Assembly: GCA_016717205.1 (NCBI GenBank)
Contig: JADKGC010000010.1
Span: 231,036-295,035 of the forward strand
Source: Candidatus Flexifilum breve
GTDB taxonomy: Bacteria; Chloroflexota; Anaerolineae; Aggregatilineales; Phototrophicaceae
DNA length: 64,000 bases
Direction: 5' to 3'
Numbering within the stretch: position 1 is the first letter of the stretch; each line of letters begins with the position of its first letter. The position numbers and the translations under genes are program-made. Positions 55,868 through 64,000 of the stretch are shown here, one piece after another. A model generated the notes under the pieces. That model was not told the DNA's origin, made no database searches, and saw only the letters and a list, made by a program, of their open reading frames with translations.

Positions 55868-58729
55868 TTAATCACGCCCATTGGTCAGAGGATCGGGACT
55901 GCCAATCAGAATGAAGGCGCCCCAAAAGGCCGGATGACGTCCTGCTTTAGCGGCCAACTGCGCCGCGCGAAGCGCCGCTCCCTTTGATCGGCCGTCGCGC
56001 AATGCCTGGTACAGGTGCTCCATGAGCGCTAACGTCGCGCCGTCTTCAATGCGCCACAGGCTGGCGATCAACGCCCCAGCGCCGCCGAACAAAAACCCTT
56101 GCCCCAAGCCGATCAGTTCATCGCCATTGCTGACGCTCACGCGCCCGGTTTCGCACGCGCTCAAAGTGACCAACTCATAGCTCAGATCGTATTGCAGCAG
56201 GTCATCGAGAAAGAGCGGATCGCCGGCCAGTTGGAGGAACGAGAAATCGGGCTCATCCATGCGGAAGGATCCGTGCGCGGCGATGTGCAGCAGCGCGCCG
56301 GGCGCGTGAGCCAACTGATCGCGCCCGGCATCGGCTTCACTGTACGTGGTCGTCGGAAAGAAACGGGTCACGATTTCGGCTTCAGCCCGCGTTTGTGGCA
56401 CTTTGCCATCCCAGGAATAGGTGAGCGCCACTGCGTGCCCATGCCGCTGCACGGCGGGACGAGTCAGCAGAGCCGCCGCTGGTAGGGTCACGACCTCGTG
56501 CGTCTCAATCAGGTAACGATCTGCGCCGTGAAGCAAATGAAATGGCAGATAGTGCAGCGCGCCGTAGGGAACGACGTACAGACGTGTACAGCCCGCGAGC
56601 GCCGCCGCGACTGGAGCGATCAGCGCGTCATACAATCGCGCGGCGATGCCATCGAAGTGCTGCATGAGCTGAACTTGCGGCGCTGCCTGTCCGAGGCGGA
56701 GCGCCCGATCGACATTCAACTGCAAACGTTCGATCAGTGAGCCGACCTCTTTGGGCGTTTGTGGGAGAGAATGCGCTGTGATGCCATCGTGTTTGACCAC
56801 GAATACCCACAGTCCGTCCTCGTCGGCATAATATTCGAGCAGGACGGAGTCAGCGGGGAGGCGCGCCTGAATTTCGCTCAAGGCTGGCGCACTGATTGAG
56901 CGGGCGGCGGCTTGGTCGGCACTCCGTAAGTAGAGTTTTTCGGTGATGGCGCGGATGCGCCGTTCGCAGTCCGCCAGCCGCCGCGCCGCTTCATCGGCGT
57001 CGATGCCAGCGCGCTGCGCGGGCTCGATTTGCTCGTAGGTGCTGCGATAGTACCAGTGATGTTCCGCGCGGAGTTCGGCCAATTCCTCAACCAGTTCCGC
57101 TGTCCGCGCATCATTCGTCAGCCAATGCAGTTGATCCCGACTGTGCAAATACGTCAGCAGCGTCTGCGACTTCGCCCGTTCGAGCGAGGCGAAGGCCTCG
57201 GCTGCCTGACCTTGAGCCAGGTAAAGCCGGATCAAAGCCTGGAGCGCGGCGGTTCGGTTTTCGAGGAAGGCAGACCGGAACGTGATGGTCAACTGCTGCT
57301 GCGCCCGCTCTACTTGCGCGACCGCGATCTGGAGATGACGCCGCGCTGTCCGAACATCGGCGAGCGCCAGCGCGGCTTGTCCAAGCAGAAGATGCGCGCT
57401 GTAACGGAGCGGGGGCGCACTCTGACGAATGAGCGCCAGCGCGCGCCGCGCAGTGATGCGGGCAGCAACCGGATCACCCTGATTAAGTTCCGCTTGCGTT
57501 TGGGCCAGTAGCGCCTGCGCCTGATAAAACGGACGCTGACTCGCCGCAAAGGTCGCAGCGGCGGATTGAGCGTCGCGCAGCGCCTGATCCACCTCACCCT
57601 GCCGCAGCGCGATCTGAGCACGCCGCAGCCGCGCGGTGCTCGCCCACGGTGCCGCACCCATGGCGATGAAACTCTGCTCGGCGGCATCAAGCGCCGCGAC
57701 TGCCGCATCGAGATGCCCCAAGTGCGCCTCTGCTTCGGCGAGGAGCAGCAGCGTGCGCGCCCGATCATGTTCTGCACCTGCGCGTTCGTAGTCAGCGCTC
57801 ACCTGATAAGCCAGTTCGCGCCTTGTGGAACTGGTTGAGCGGCAGATAACACTCGATCATCTCGCGCCGTGCGAGGGCAGTTTCTTTAGGAAGTGCCCCT
57901 CGGCTCGTTCGATCACATCATGGAGCAGCTTGAGCGCCCGTTGATAACGCCCCTGCCCCAACGCGACATAGGCAAGCGCCAGATCGATGTTGATGATGCC
58001 GCTCGTTTCACCCGCTGCCAGCATATATGTTTTGGCTTGACCGTAATACGCTAGCGCGCGGCGCAAATCGCCGAGGAAGTTGGCCGCATAACCCATGTTG
58101 GTATGGAGAATGGGCAGGTAGCGCTGCCCGCGCTCACCTAAAGTCAGCGCCACCGCCAGCGCCGCTTCGTAGCGCGCGAGCGCCTGGGCATGATCGCCCA
58201 TGAGGTCATAGACGACGGCGGTATTCAAGTCGAGGCGCAGCGTCATTTCCTGATCACCGTGCGCTGTGAAGATGTTGCGCGCGGCCTCTGCATCCCGGAG
58301 GGCGATTTCAACAAAGCCGAGTTCCGTCGACAGCCCCAAACGCCCGATGCGCGTCCGCGCCCAACCAAACTGATCGCCCGCGCTTAAAAAGGCACTGCCC
58401 GCCTGTTCGAGTTTCGCCCACGCGTCGGTCACACGATGCAAGAAGCGCAGCGCATCCCCCTGTGTCATCAGGCCGAGCGCCATTTGCCGAGTATCGCCGC
58501 GCGCTGCGCCGATTTGCTCGATGAAACCGCCGTAATCCAGCGTGCGGCGTGGATCACGATACCAAGCGGCGTCCGCCTCCTGTTTCAACCACTGGATGAG
58601 GGCATCCGCGTCCGCAGCGGGCAGCGGGACGGACAAGACCTGCGCGATGAGCGGGTCATCACGTTCCTCTGCGCTCAAGAGGGAGCGCAGCGTTCTGTCA
58701 TTAAGAACAAACGGTGCGGAAAGATTCAT
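55868..58729 (-). pseudogene. TPR-CHAT protease, two small frameshifts near 57.8-57.9 kb
   Basis: Read as one gene of about 950 residues. The N-terminal 290 residues (to HFLK) and the middle and C-terminal 640 residues are separate open frames. Between them a third frame supplies ETALARREMIECYLPLNQFH, so one indel lies at about 57885-57892 and another at about 57815-57821. TPR repeats fill the first 550 residues. The CHAT caspase-like domain has LLHIAAHGSF (His near 815) and VTLSACETG (Cys near 858), then GGAGALIASLW. The start overlaps the anti-sigma stop by ATGA. CHAT proteases such as Csx29 are released by a trigger to cut partner proteins. Confidence 0.9.
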
Positions 58730-59469
58730 AGCTCAATCGCCAGTTCTTGCACGACGATCACTTGGTGCGTTTCCGCGGCGATACGCAGTTCATAGGTACC
58801 GGGCGCAATCTTCGTAAATTTGAAATCGCCGCCGCTTTCCAGCAGAGCCGTCGCCGTGAGGTTACCGCCCACGAAGAGCTGTGCCAGCGCCCCATCCCAA
58901 ATGCCGGGCTCATTGGCGATCACCTGCCCGGTGATCGTGCAGGCATCGCCTTCAGAGAAATACTCGATGAAGACGGTCACGCCGCGCCCCTGGGCCGTCA
59001 ATTCGCCGCGCGCCATACCACCGCGCAAGGCGGGCTGCAGTTTCTTCGGCAGCAGTACGGCAATGATCTCATCCAGCGAGGGCAACCGCGGAAGTCTGTT
59101 GGTCTCTGGGCGGGCGCGCTTGATCGACTGTGCATCGAGGTTCAAGTAATCGCTCAATTGGGCGACTTCAGCGCGCGCGCGCGGGCTGGTTTGGAGATAC
59201 GCGTCAATGCGTCGACGCGTCGACGGATCGAGCAAGTTCAGTACATAATCCGCGAGTTCGTCGGGACTCGGGGTATCCCAGTGATATAAGGACTGGCTGA
59301 GGGCTGTTTCTAGTTGTCGCGCCGCATCCAAACGTTCCGCGCAATAAGGGCAGTCGCGCACATGAGCCTGGACCGCCGCGTCGGCGGTGCCGTCGAGCGC
59401 CGCGCTCAACTGATCTTCGGTTAAGGGTGGGGGCAGACTGCACTGCAACATCGGTTTCGTATCCGTCAT
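58726..59469 (-). CDS. zinc-finger anti-sigma factor, soluble
   Basis: 247 residues. QAHVRDCPYCAERLDAARQL gives the H-x3-C-x2-C zinc-binding anti-sigma motif (about residues 36-43). A helical linker follows, then a C-terminal beta-rich domain (GRGVTVFIEYFSEGDACTIT, GTYELRIAAETHQVIVV) that may sense a ligand or be the protease target. No membrane helix is present. It lies 63 bases after the sigma gene and overlaps TPR-CHAT, so the sigma factor, its inhibitor and two proteases form one operon. Confidence 0.8.
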   Translation of the reverse strand: MTDTKPMLQCSLPPPLTEDQLSAALDGTADAAVQAHVRDCPYCAERLDAARQLETALSQSLYHWDTPSPDELADYVLNLLDPSTRRRIDAYLQTSPRARAEVAQLSDYLNLDAQSIKRARPETNRLPRLPSLDEIIAVLLPKKLQPALRGGMARGELTAQGRGVTVFIEYFSEGDACTITGQVIANEPGIWDGALAQLFVGGNLTATALLESGGDFKFTKIAPGTYELRIAAETHQVIVVQELAIEL

Positions 59470-59532
59470 CAGGAACTCTCGGTTAATCTGATTAATGCAG
59501 TTTAGGCGGATTAATCACAGCGGTGACCGCGC

Positions 59533-60225
59533 TTACCCCTGTTTTTCGTCGCGAACATCGCGTAGCAGCGCCTGCAGGCCTTCGTCGCCGCGCAGACGGC
59601 GGCGGATGCGCTGCAGGGCGACCGAAATGTCGCGCACATCGTTCCAGTGCCCTGGCTGTTCGCGCAGAATGTCGGCGGGCTTCAGATCTTCGATAAAGCA
59701 CCAGCGCGCCAGCAGTTGATCGTCTTCGTCGGGCAGCAGACCGCAGACCCGCGCCCACAGCGTTTGCGCGTTGAGGTTCGCGTCCCAGGTCGGCTGTATG
59801 GCGGGCGCGAGATCGTCGGATGGCAAGGGGACGGCGGCTACCTGGGTCTGGGCGGTGCGCACATGCATGGCAATGCTGGTATAGACGCAGCGTTTGAGGT
59901 ATTGCAGCAGCTGCGCCAGCGTCTCGAAGCGCTCAAACTTGCTGCCGCTGACCGCAAAATAGAACTGAGTCAGCGCAGCATTGACGAAGTAGGCCGCGTC
60001 TTCATCCGTCCAGCGAAACTGATGATGTTGGTAAACCCATTTACGCACGAGGGGTTCGTAAATGTCGTATAAGCGGGTGAAAGCGTCTGGTGTCCGGCGG
60101 AGAAGCGCCCGCCGCATCAATTCCATGCAGTAATCAGTCACAAAGTCGGTGTGCAGGGTGAACTTCCGCGTTTCTTCGTGGCAATGTAACGCGATCTGCT
60201 CTAAAGGTACCTGTGAGGTATCCAT
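59533..60225 (-). CDS. sigma-70 family (ECF-like) sigma factor
   Basis: 230 residues from the ATG at 60225, with AAGGGGG nine bases upstream. Region 2 is seen as PDAFTRLYDIYEPLVRKWVY and DEDAAYFVNAALTQFYFAVS; region 4 as LLPDEDDQLLARWCFIEDLK followed by DVRDISVALQRIRRRLRG. It directs RNA polymerase to its own regulon, probably including this operon. Control would come from the downstream anti-sigma factor and, by inference, from the CHAT and S8 proteases. Confidence 0.82.
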   Translation of the reverse strand: MDTSQVPLEQIALHCHEETRKFTLHTDFVTDYCMELMRRALLRRTPDAFTRLYDIYEPLVRKWVYQHHQFRWTDEDAAYFVNAALTQFYFAVSGSKFERFETLAQLLQYLKRCVYTSIAMHVRTAQTQVAAVPLPSDDLAPAIQPTWDANLNAQTLWARVCGLLPDEDDQLLARWCFIEDLKPADILREQPGHWNDVRDISVALQRIRRRLRGDEGLQALLRDVRDEKQG

Positions 60226-60343
60226 CAGAAGCATCCCCCTTATAGGTTTGTGAACAGCAACCTTCAGCCACATCCTATCACGATAAACTGAAATTCGTAA
60301 ATTCGAAGCTGCAATTTCCGCCGAAAGATGGAGGTCAGCTCCG

Positions 60344-60372
60344 CAAAAAGTCCCCTGATCAATCAGGGGACT
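60344..60372 (-). terminator. intrinsic terminator of the secreted-protein gene
   Basis: AGTCCCCTGAT and ATCAGGGGACT pair around a 2-base loop; read on the minus strand it is followed by TTTTT. It lies 78 bases after the stop of the 60450-62438 gene. Confidence 0.85.
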
Positions 60373-60449
60373 CGCAGTCCGTAAACTTCGGTCAATCGGT
60401 GAAATGGTGAGGGGATGCTGAATGCATCCCCGTGCGAAAACTTACAGGG

Positions 60450-62438
60450 TCACGGCCCGGCGCTGAACGTCGTGATGGCGGGCACTGCTTCGTGCGAACC
60501 GATGAACCACACGGTCACGTTGTTGAACGCGTGGAGGATCGCGCGATCCCACACCCGGAGTTCGACCAGATAGCAGCACTGCTGGAACGACTCACCGAGA
60601 TCGGTCATGTCGATGTTGCGGATGAAGACCGTGGTCGCGTCGGGCGTCGTGCCGGTATCATCGAGGTTATCAGTCGCGCTCGCTTCCCACGCATCGACAC
60701 TGTACGGGAAGACGATGGGCGGAATGCCACCGGCGACGGTGAGCGTGGCCGCTCCGTAGTAGGCATCGTCAAACTGCGCCCAGATCTGGAACTCTGTTTC
60801 TCCCGTGGTCTCACCGCACGCCGGGACGATGGTCGTGCCGTCCATCAGCCGCACCTGCAGGCCATCAGGATACGGCGCAATCGTCGGCGCGAGGTTGTCC
60901 AACTGCAAGTGGTGTTCGACCGATTCGCGGCGCATGGCGGCGCTGGTATCTTCCCATTCCAGCCACAGCACAAAGTGACCGTTCGGATCGGGCGAGTCGC
61001 TGATGGTGTTCCATACGGCCAGCTTGAGATCGGCATCGCAGAACGAACCGGGGAATGTGCCATTCTCCGCAGCGGCATAGTCGGCATAGTCCATCCAACC
61101 GTTCGCATCCGTTTCGAGGACGACGAAGCTCGTGGGATCGCCGGGATTCGGCGTCGGACACTGCCAGACGAAGCTGCTGCCCGTCCAATGCCAGTGCCCA
61201 CGCGAGAGCAGCCAACGCGTATGCACGGCACTCGTCGCAGCATCACCGGGCGCGGGTGCAGGCGTGCCAGCCGGACGGTAAGCCACGCGGAAGCGCGTCG
61301 CCTGACCGGGCTGAATGTTGCCGTCAATCGGCACGTACGCGCCGCACGGGTCGCCGGGGATACGGTGTCCAACCGGTTGGTACAGGCCCGTGTGCGGCGT
61401 CATATCGCCCATCACTACCCCGCCGCCATCGAAGTCATACACGCTGAGATCGCCACACATCTCTTCTAGAAAGGGATCGGGCGTGACTGCTCCTGGCAGC
61501 CAGAGCGCATCCAAGCCGAGGAAGCGCGCCGCCGGGACGAACCCGCTCGTCAGCACCCCGTTGGGAATGACCACGCCGCTCGTCGTCATGACGTCGCCGT
61601 CGGTGAACTGCAGCTCTTCTTCGTGGAGAATCTCCGTCGAGAACATGAAGCGTTCAAACGAACCGCGTTCCCATTCATCGCCCATGTATTCGACCCCATC
61701 GATCCCGAAATCGACGCCCTTGTCCGGAATGCCCGCCGGCGCATACGGAATCAGATCGCTGTTGCGCGCGGCAATGGACACGGTGGCCAGCGAGAGAATA
61801 TCGCCGTCGAGGATGGTCGGGAAGCGTTCGCCCCCGCTGAACGAACCTTCAATGGAAAACAGGATATCGGCGCGGCTGTCGCGCAGCAGGCGAATGAGTT
61901 CTTCAGCGGAGAAATTACCGCGTCGCTCCGTCACCCACAGGATAATGCGCTCCCATACCTCATCACTGCCCACAAGATCGACGCCATCGAAGCCGATGTC
62001 ATAGCCAATGCCAAACGGCGACACCAGCACGTTGTTCGGGATGATCCCGCCCGTGGTGAACAGCAGATCGCCGGCAGTGAAGTTGCCATTCGGATCGGCC
62101 AATTCGGTCGAGAAGGCAACGACGTGCTCGTTCTGCCCCTGCAAATTCAACCGTACGTCCAACGCATCCAATCCGAGGTCATCGCGCACGTCGAAGCGCT
62201 GCAGCAGTTCCTGGTTGCGGGCGCACAACTGACCGGACGGGCTGAGGACATCGCCATCCGAAATGTAGGGGTTGCCGTCGTACGGCTCGCCCTGCTGCAT
62301 CATGAAATCTTCTTCAGTGGAAAAAGCTCCACCCCGGCAGTTTTCGAGAAACTGTAACGGAAAATCCTGCATTGCTGCGGGCAGCGTGACGGCCAGCAGA
62401 CCACCGATGACCAGCGCCACACGGATCAACTTGTACAT
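60450..62438 (-). CDS. secreted protein of unknown function
   Basis: 662 residues with GGAGGGGG before the ATG. MYKLIRVALVIGGLLAVTLP is a clear signal peptide ending near residue 22. The body contains at least three related units with DGD and GIDGV/GLDAL motifs (for example GNFTAGDLLFTTGGIIPNNV and LQFTDGDVMTTSGVVIPNGV), and pairs of cysteines, fitting an extracellular repeat protein. No catalytic domain recognised. It lies downstream of a LuxR-type regulator on the same strand, but a 134-base gap and its own terminator suggest a separate unit. Confidence 0.75.
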   Translation of the reverse strand: MYKLIRVALVIGGLLAVTLPAAMQDFPLQFLENCRGGAFSTEEDFMMQQGEPYDGNPYISDGDVLSPSGQLCARNQELLQRFDVRDDLGLDALDVRLNLQGQNEHVVAFSTELADPNGNFTAGDLLFTTGGIIPNNVLVSPFGIGYDIGFDGVDLVGSDEVWERIILWVTERRGNFSAEELIRLLRDSRADILFSIEGSFSGGERFPTILDGDILSLATVSIAARNSDLIPYAPAGIPDKGVDFGIDGVEYMGDEWERGSFERFMFSTEILHEEELQFTDGDVMTTSGVVIPNGVLTSGFVPAARFLGLDALWLPGAVTPDPFLEEMCGDLSVYDFDGGGVVMGDMTPHTGLYQPVGHRIPGDPCGAYVPIDGNIQPGQATRFRVAYRPAGTPAPAPGDAATSAVHTRWLLSRGHWHWTGSSFVWQCPTPNPGDPTSFVVLETDANGWMDYADYAAAENGTFPGSFCDADLKLAVWNTISDSPDPNGHFVLWLEWEDTSAAMRRESVEHHLQLDNLAPTIAPYPDGLQVRLMDGTTIVPACGETTGETEFQIWAQFDDAYYGAATLTVAGGIPPIVFPYSVDAWEASATDNLDDTGTTPDATTVFIRNIDMTDLGESFQQCCYLVELRVWDRAILHAFNNVTVWFIGSHEAVPAITTFSAGP

Positions 62439-62572
62439 GCTCCCCCTCCAATACTGTTCACGAACAATCCACTAAATGTAGTTTCCAGTCTGTTTATCAC
62501 AGTCCGTCTGGGTTCTGGCGCTACCAACGAACCGCCGGGCCAGAACGCTGTGATCCGGCCTGCACGACGCTG

Positions 62573-63019
62573 TCAGCTCACTTTTTCGAGCAAGTTCTCA
62601 CTCATGACCTTCGCCACCATTTCAGCCCGAGAACTCACATTCAGTTTGAGAAACAGACGCTTGGCATACGTGTTCACGGTAGTCGGGCGCAGCAGCAGCA
62701 CCTGTGCAATCGCTTTATTGGTGAGCCCTTTGGTGATCAATCCTGCGATTTCCTGCTCACGCGGGCTCAGGTGACGGTGCCGGAGGTCCAGCGACTCGGG
62801 CGCTTCCGCAATCGTCACTTTGTAGAAGCGGTTCTCAAGCCAGATGTAGACCTGAAAACGAGTCCCGGTTCCATCGTCAAAGGCCGTTTGAACGACGCCC
62901 GCTGCGCCGAGTAACTGGCTCAATGCCTGCTGCAAACGCGGATCAGACGTCAAGGCCGAAGACGCGGATGCGCCGTCCAGAGTCTCGACATCAACGTACG
63001 AGGGTGCGTCAAACATCAT
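62573..63019 (-). CDS. LuxR-family transcriptional regulator
   Basis: 148 residues; GAAAGGTAG precedes two adjacent ATGs at 63019 and 63016. Residues about 84-140 are the LuxR helix-turn-helix (LSPREQEIAGLITKGLTNKA, TVNTYAKRLFLKLNVSSRAE). The N-terminal 80 residues form a small beta-containing domain (GTRFQVYIWLENRFYKVTI) of no known family. It has no receiver domain. It is divergent from the acidic protein gene with about 200 bases between, which it may control. Confidence 0.8.
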   Translation of the reverse strand: MMFDAPSYVDVETLDGASASSALTSDPRLQQALSQLLGAAGVVQTAFDDGTGTRFQVYIWLENRFYKVTIAEAPESLDLRHRHLSPREQEIAGLITKGLTNKAIAQVLLLRPTTVNTYAKRLFLKLNVSSRAEMVAKVMSENLLEKVS

Positions 63020-63225
63020 CTACCTTTCCTATTCACTTGCGCATAAATCACGCTTGTATTTACGTAAATGCCACCGACGCACCCGCTATCACAGCCTCGG
63101 TTGAAAATCCCCTGTCGCATAAATGAGTGACGCCATCTGGAGACGCCGAAATCGGGACATAGACCGTCAGCGCAAAACCGACTAGCCTTGCAAATGCCCG
63201 TCAAAATGCGGAAGGAATGAGGACA

Positions 63226-64000
63226 ATGTCTAGCGCTTCTTACTTCAATCCGGCCTTCGAAAACCAGTATCTCGAGAACGACCAGTTCGACATGGAAGGC
63301 GATTTCGAGGATCTGGAATACGAAAATCTGGAAAGCAGCGATCCGGAAGGATACAGTCTGGAAGACGAGCTGTCCTATGAGGACGGCGAGGATGGGGAGA
63401 TGGGTGAGTTGGAAGGCGACCAGTTCTCCTTCGGTCGCATTTTCCGTAAGATCACGCCCGTCCTGAAGAAGTTCGCGCCGAAGGTGGCGAGCCTGGTGGG
63501 TGGGGCAGTTGGCGGTCCAGCCGGTGCAGCCATCGCCAACCGGATCGCGTCTGCCGTAGCGCGCGAACAAGAGGAGATGGAATACAGCGGCGAGTATCTG
63601 GGCGAAGAAGAAACGCAGTTCGAATCGATGCTCGAAGCCAGCGGTCTCAACATGGAAATCCTCGGCGAAATGGCTCATTACGCCGAATTGGCCGCCCAGA
63701 CTGAAAACGAAGACGAAGCCGATCAGTTCATCGGCGCAATCGCAAATCTCGCATCGCAAATCCTGCCCAACCTGCTCGGCGAATCGCAGTACGAAGATAT
63801 CTCACGCGAATCGATTGTCAGCGAAGCCATCTACGAAGAAGAGTCGGATCAATTCCTGCCCTTGATCGCCGCGGCTGCCCCGCTGATCGGCAAGGCCGCC
63901 GGAGCACTGCTGCCCCGCGTCCTGCCGCACGCCACCCGAGCAGTGTCGCGCGCCGTTCAGGGCGTTGGCCGCTCGATCAAGCGGATGCCCCCGGCACAGC
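63226..64000 (+). CDS. acidic protein with two glycine/alanine-rich amphipathic segments, partial
   Basis: 258 residues visible, open at the right edge. GAGGAC precedes the ATG. The N-terminal 68 residues are extremely acidic (EGDFEDLEYENLESSDPEGY). A basic, then hydrophobic segment follows (FGRIFRKITPVLKKFAPKVA, then LVGGAVGGPAGAAIANRIAS) and a similar one recurs near residue 205 (FLPLIAAAAPLIGKAAGALL, with RVLPHATRAVSRAV). Alternating acidic linkers and membrane-active-looking helices suggest a surface or injection-type protein, but I do not recognise the family. The codon pattern is clean, and a minus-strand reading frame over it is a shadow. Confidence 0.7.
   Translation, partial: MSSASYFNPAFENQYLENDQFDMEGDFEDLEYENLESSDPEGYSLEDELSYEDGEDGEMGELEGDQFSFGRIFRKITPVLKKFAPKVASLVGGAVGGPAGAAIANRIASAVAREQEEMEYSGEYLGEEETQFESMLEASGLNMEILGEMAHYAELAAQTENEDEADQFIGAIANLASQILPNLLGESQYEDISRESIVSEAIYEEESDQFLPLIAAAAPLIGKAAGALLPRVLPHATRAVSRAVQGVGRSIKRMPPAQ

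Noticed and set aside
54162..60225. Type III-E Craspase locus
   Set aside because: A TPR-CHAT protein and a sigma factor are present, but no gRAMP (Cas7-11), Csx30 or Csx31 is nearby and the CRISPR arrays belong to the III-D locus.
60432..61469. 345-aa plus-strand reading frame opposite the secreted protein gene
   Set aside because: Arginine-rich shadow; the minus strand has a signal peptide, ribosome site and terminator.
63016..63759. 247-aa minus-strand reading frame near the right edge
   Set aside because: It overlaps the plus-strand acidic protein that has a ribosome site and runs off the window; the reverse frame lacks motifs and would overlap the LuxR gene.

Overview
The window looks like a large plasmid, integrative element or defence island of a Chloroflexota bacterium (Anaerolineae-like). 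The reasons are a GC content near 58-60 percent, a type III-D CRISPR locus of the Roseiflexus/cyanobacterial kind, many STAND NTPases, TPR-CHAT and LuxR-type HTH proteins, and a ParA/ParB/primase block. This taxonomic placement is an inference from gene content only; no rRNA or tRNA gene was found.

Layout. 1-3.0 kb: a plasmid-type DUF6094 DNA methyltransferase, a hypothetical protein and a SLOG (DUF2493-like) protein. 3.7-7.6 kb: a TIR / NB-ARC / 15-repeat WD40 STAND protein. 7.6-12.8 kb: an SOS mutasome cassette (imuA-imuB-DUF6504-dnaE2) in which dnaE2 carries an in-frame TAG. 12.9-21.4 kb: two CRISPR arrays (23 and about 46 repeats) with related leaders on their right side, flanking a TPR / HTH-NB-ARC / LuxR-HTH module. 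21.6-27.9 kb: a WYL regulator, then an adaptation operon with a small membrane protein, a GTPase, a reverse transcriptase, Cas1, a DUF370/RemA-like protein, a free-standing RNase H and Cas2. 27.9-36.7 kb: a membrane CARF protein and the type III-D effector operon (cas10, Cas7-like RAMPs, csx10, csx19). 37-42 kb: a TIR-SAVED effector, a third CRISPR array (15 repeats), a CARF-HTH regulator with its STAND-type ATPase, and cas6. 42-54 kb: a DUF4062-NTPase-FGE protein lying between a broken and an intact copy of the same primase 3' end, an IS982 element with a 6-bp target duplication, and primase, parB and parA. 53.5-60.3 kb: a dead transposase and an operon of sigma factor, zinc-finger anti-sigma, TPR-CHAT protease and subtilisin-like protease. 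60-64 kb: a secreted protein, a LuxR-type regulator and the start of an acidic protein.

How it fits together (inference). RT-Cas1-Cas2 with RNase H could acquire spacers from RNA. The three arrays share the 3' half of the transcribed repeat (ending ATTGAAAC), so one Cas6 could process all of them. The crRNAs would load the III-D complex, whose Cas10 keeps the GGDD cyclase motif and lacks an HD nuclease. Its cyclic oligoadenylates would be read by the membrane CARF protein, TIR-SAVED and the CARF-HTH regulator. Other STAND, TIR and CHAT proteins form additional abortive-type modules.

Two cautions. Several otherwise well conserved genes (dnaE2, WYL, cas1, cas6, TPR-CHAT, S8 protease) are broken by single stops or small indels, which fits either assembly error or decay. 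Three spacers in arrays 1 and 2 look like pieces of a different CRISPR array, which is the most unusual signal I found.
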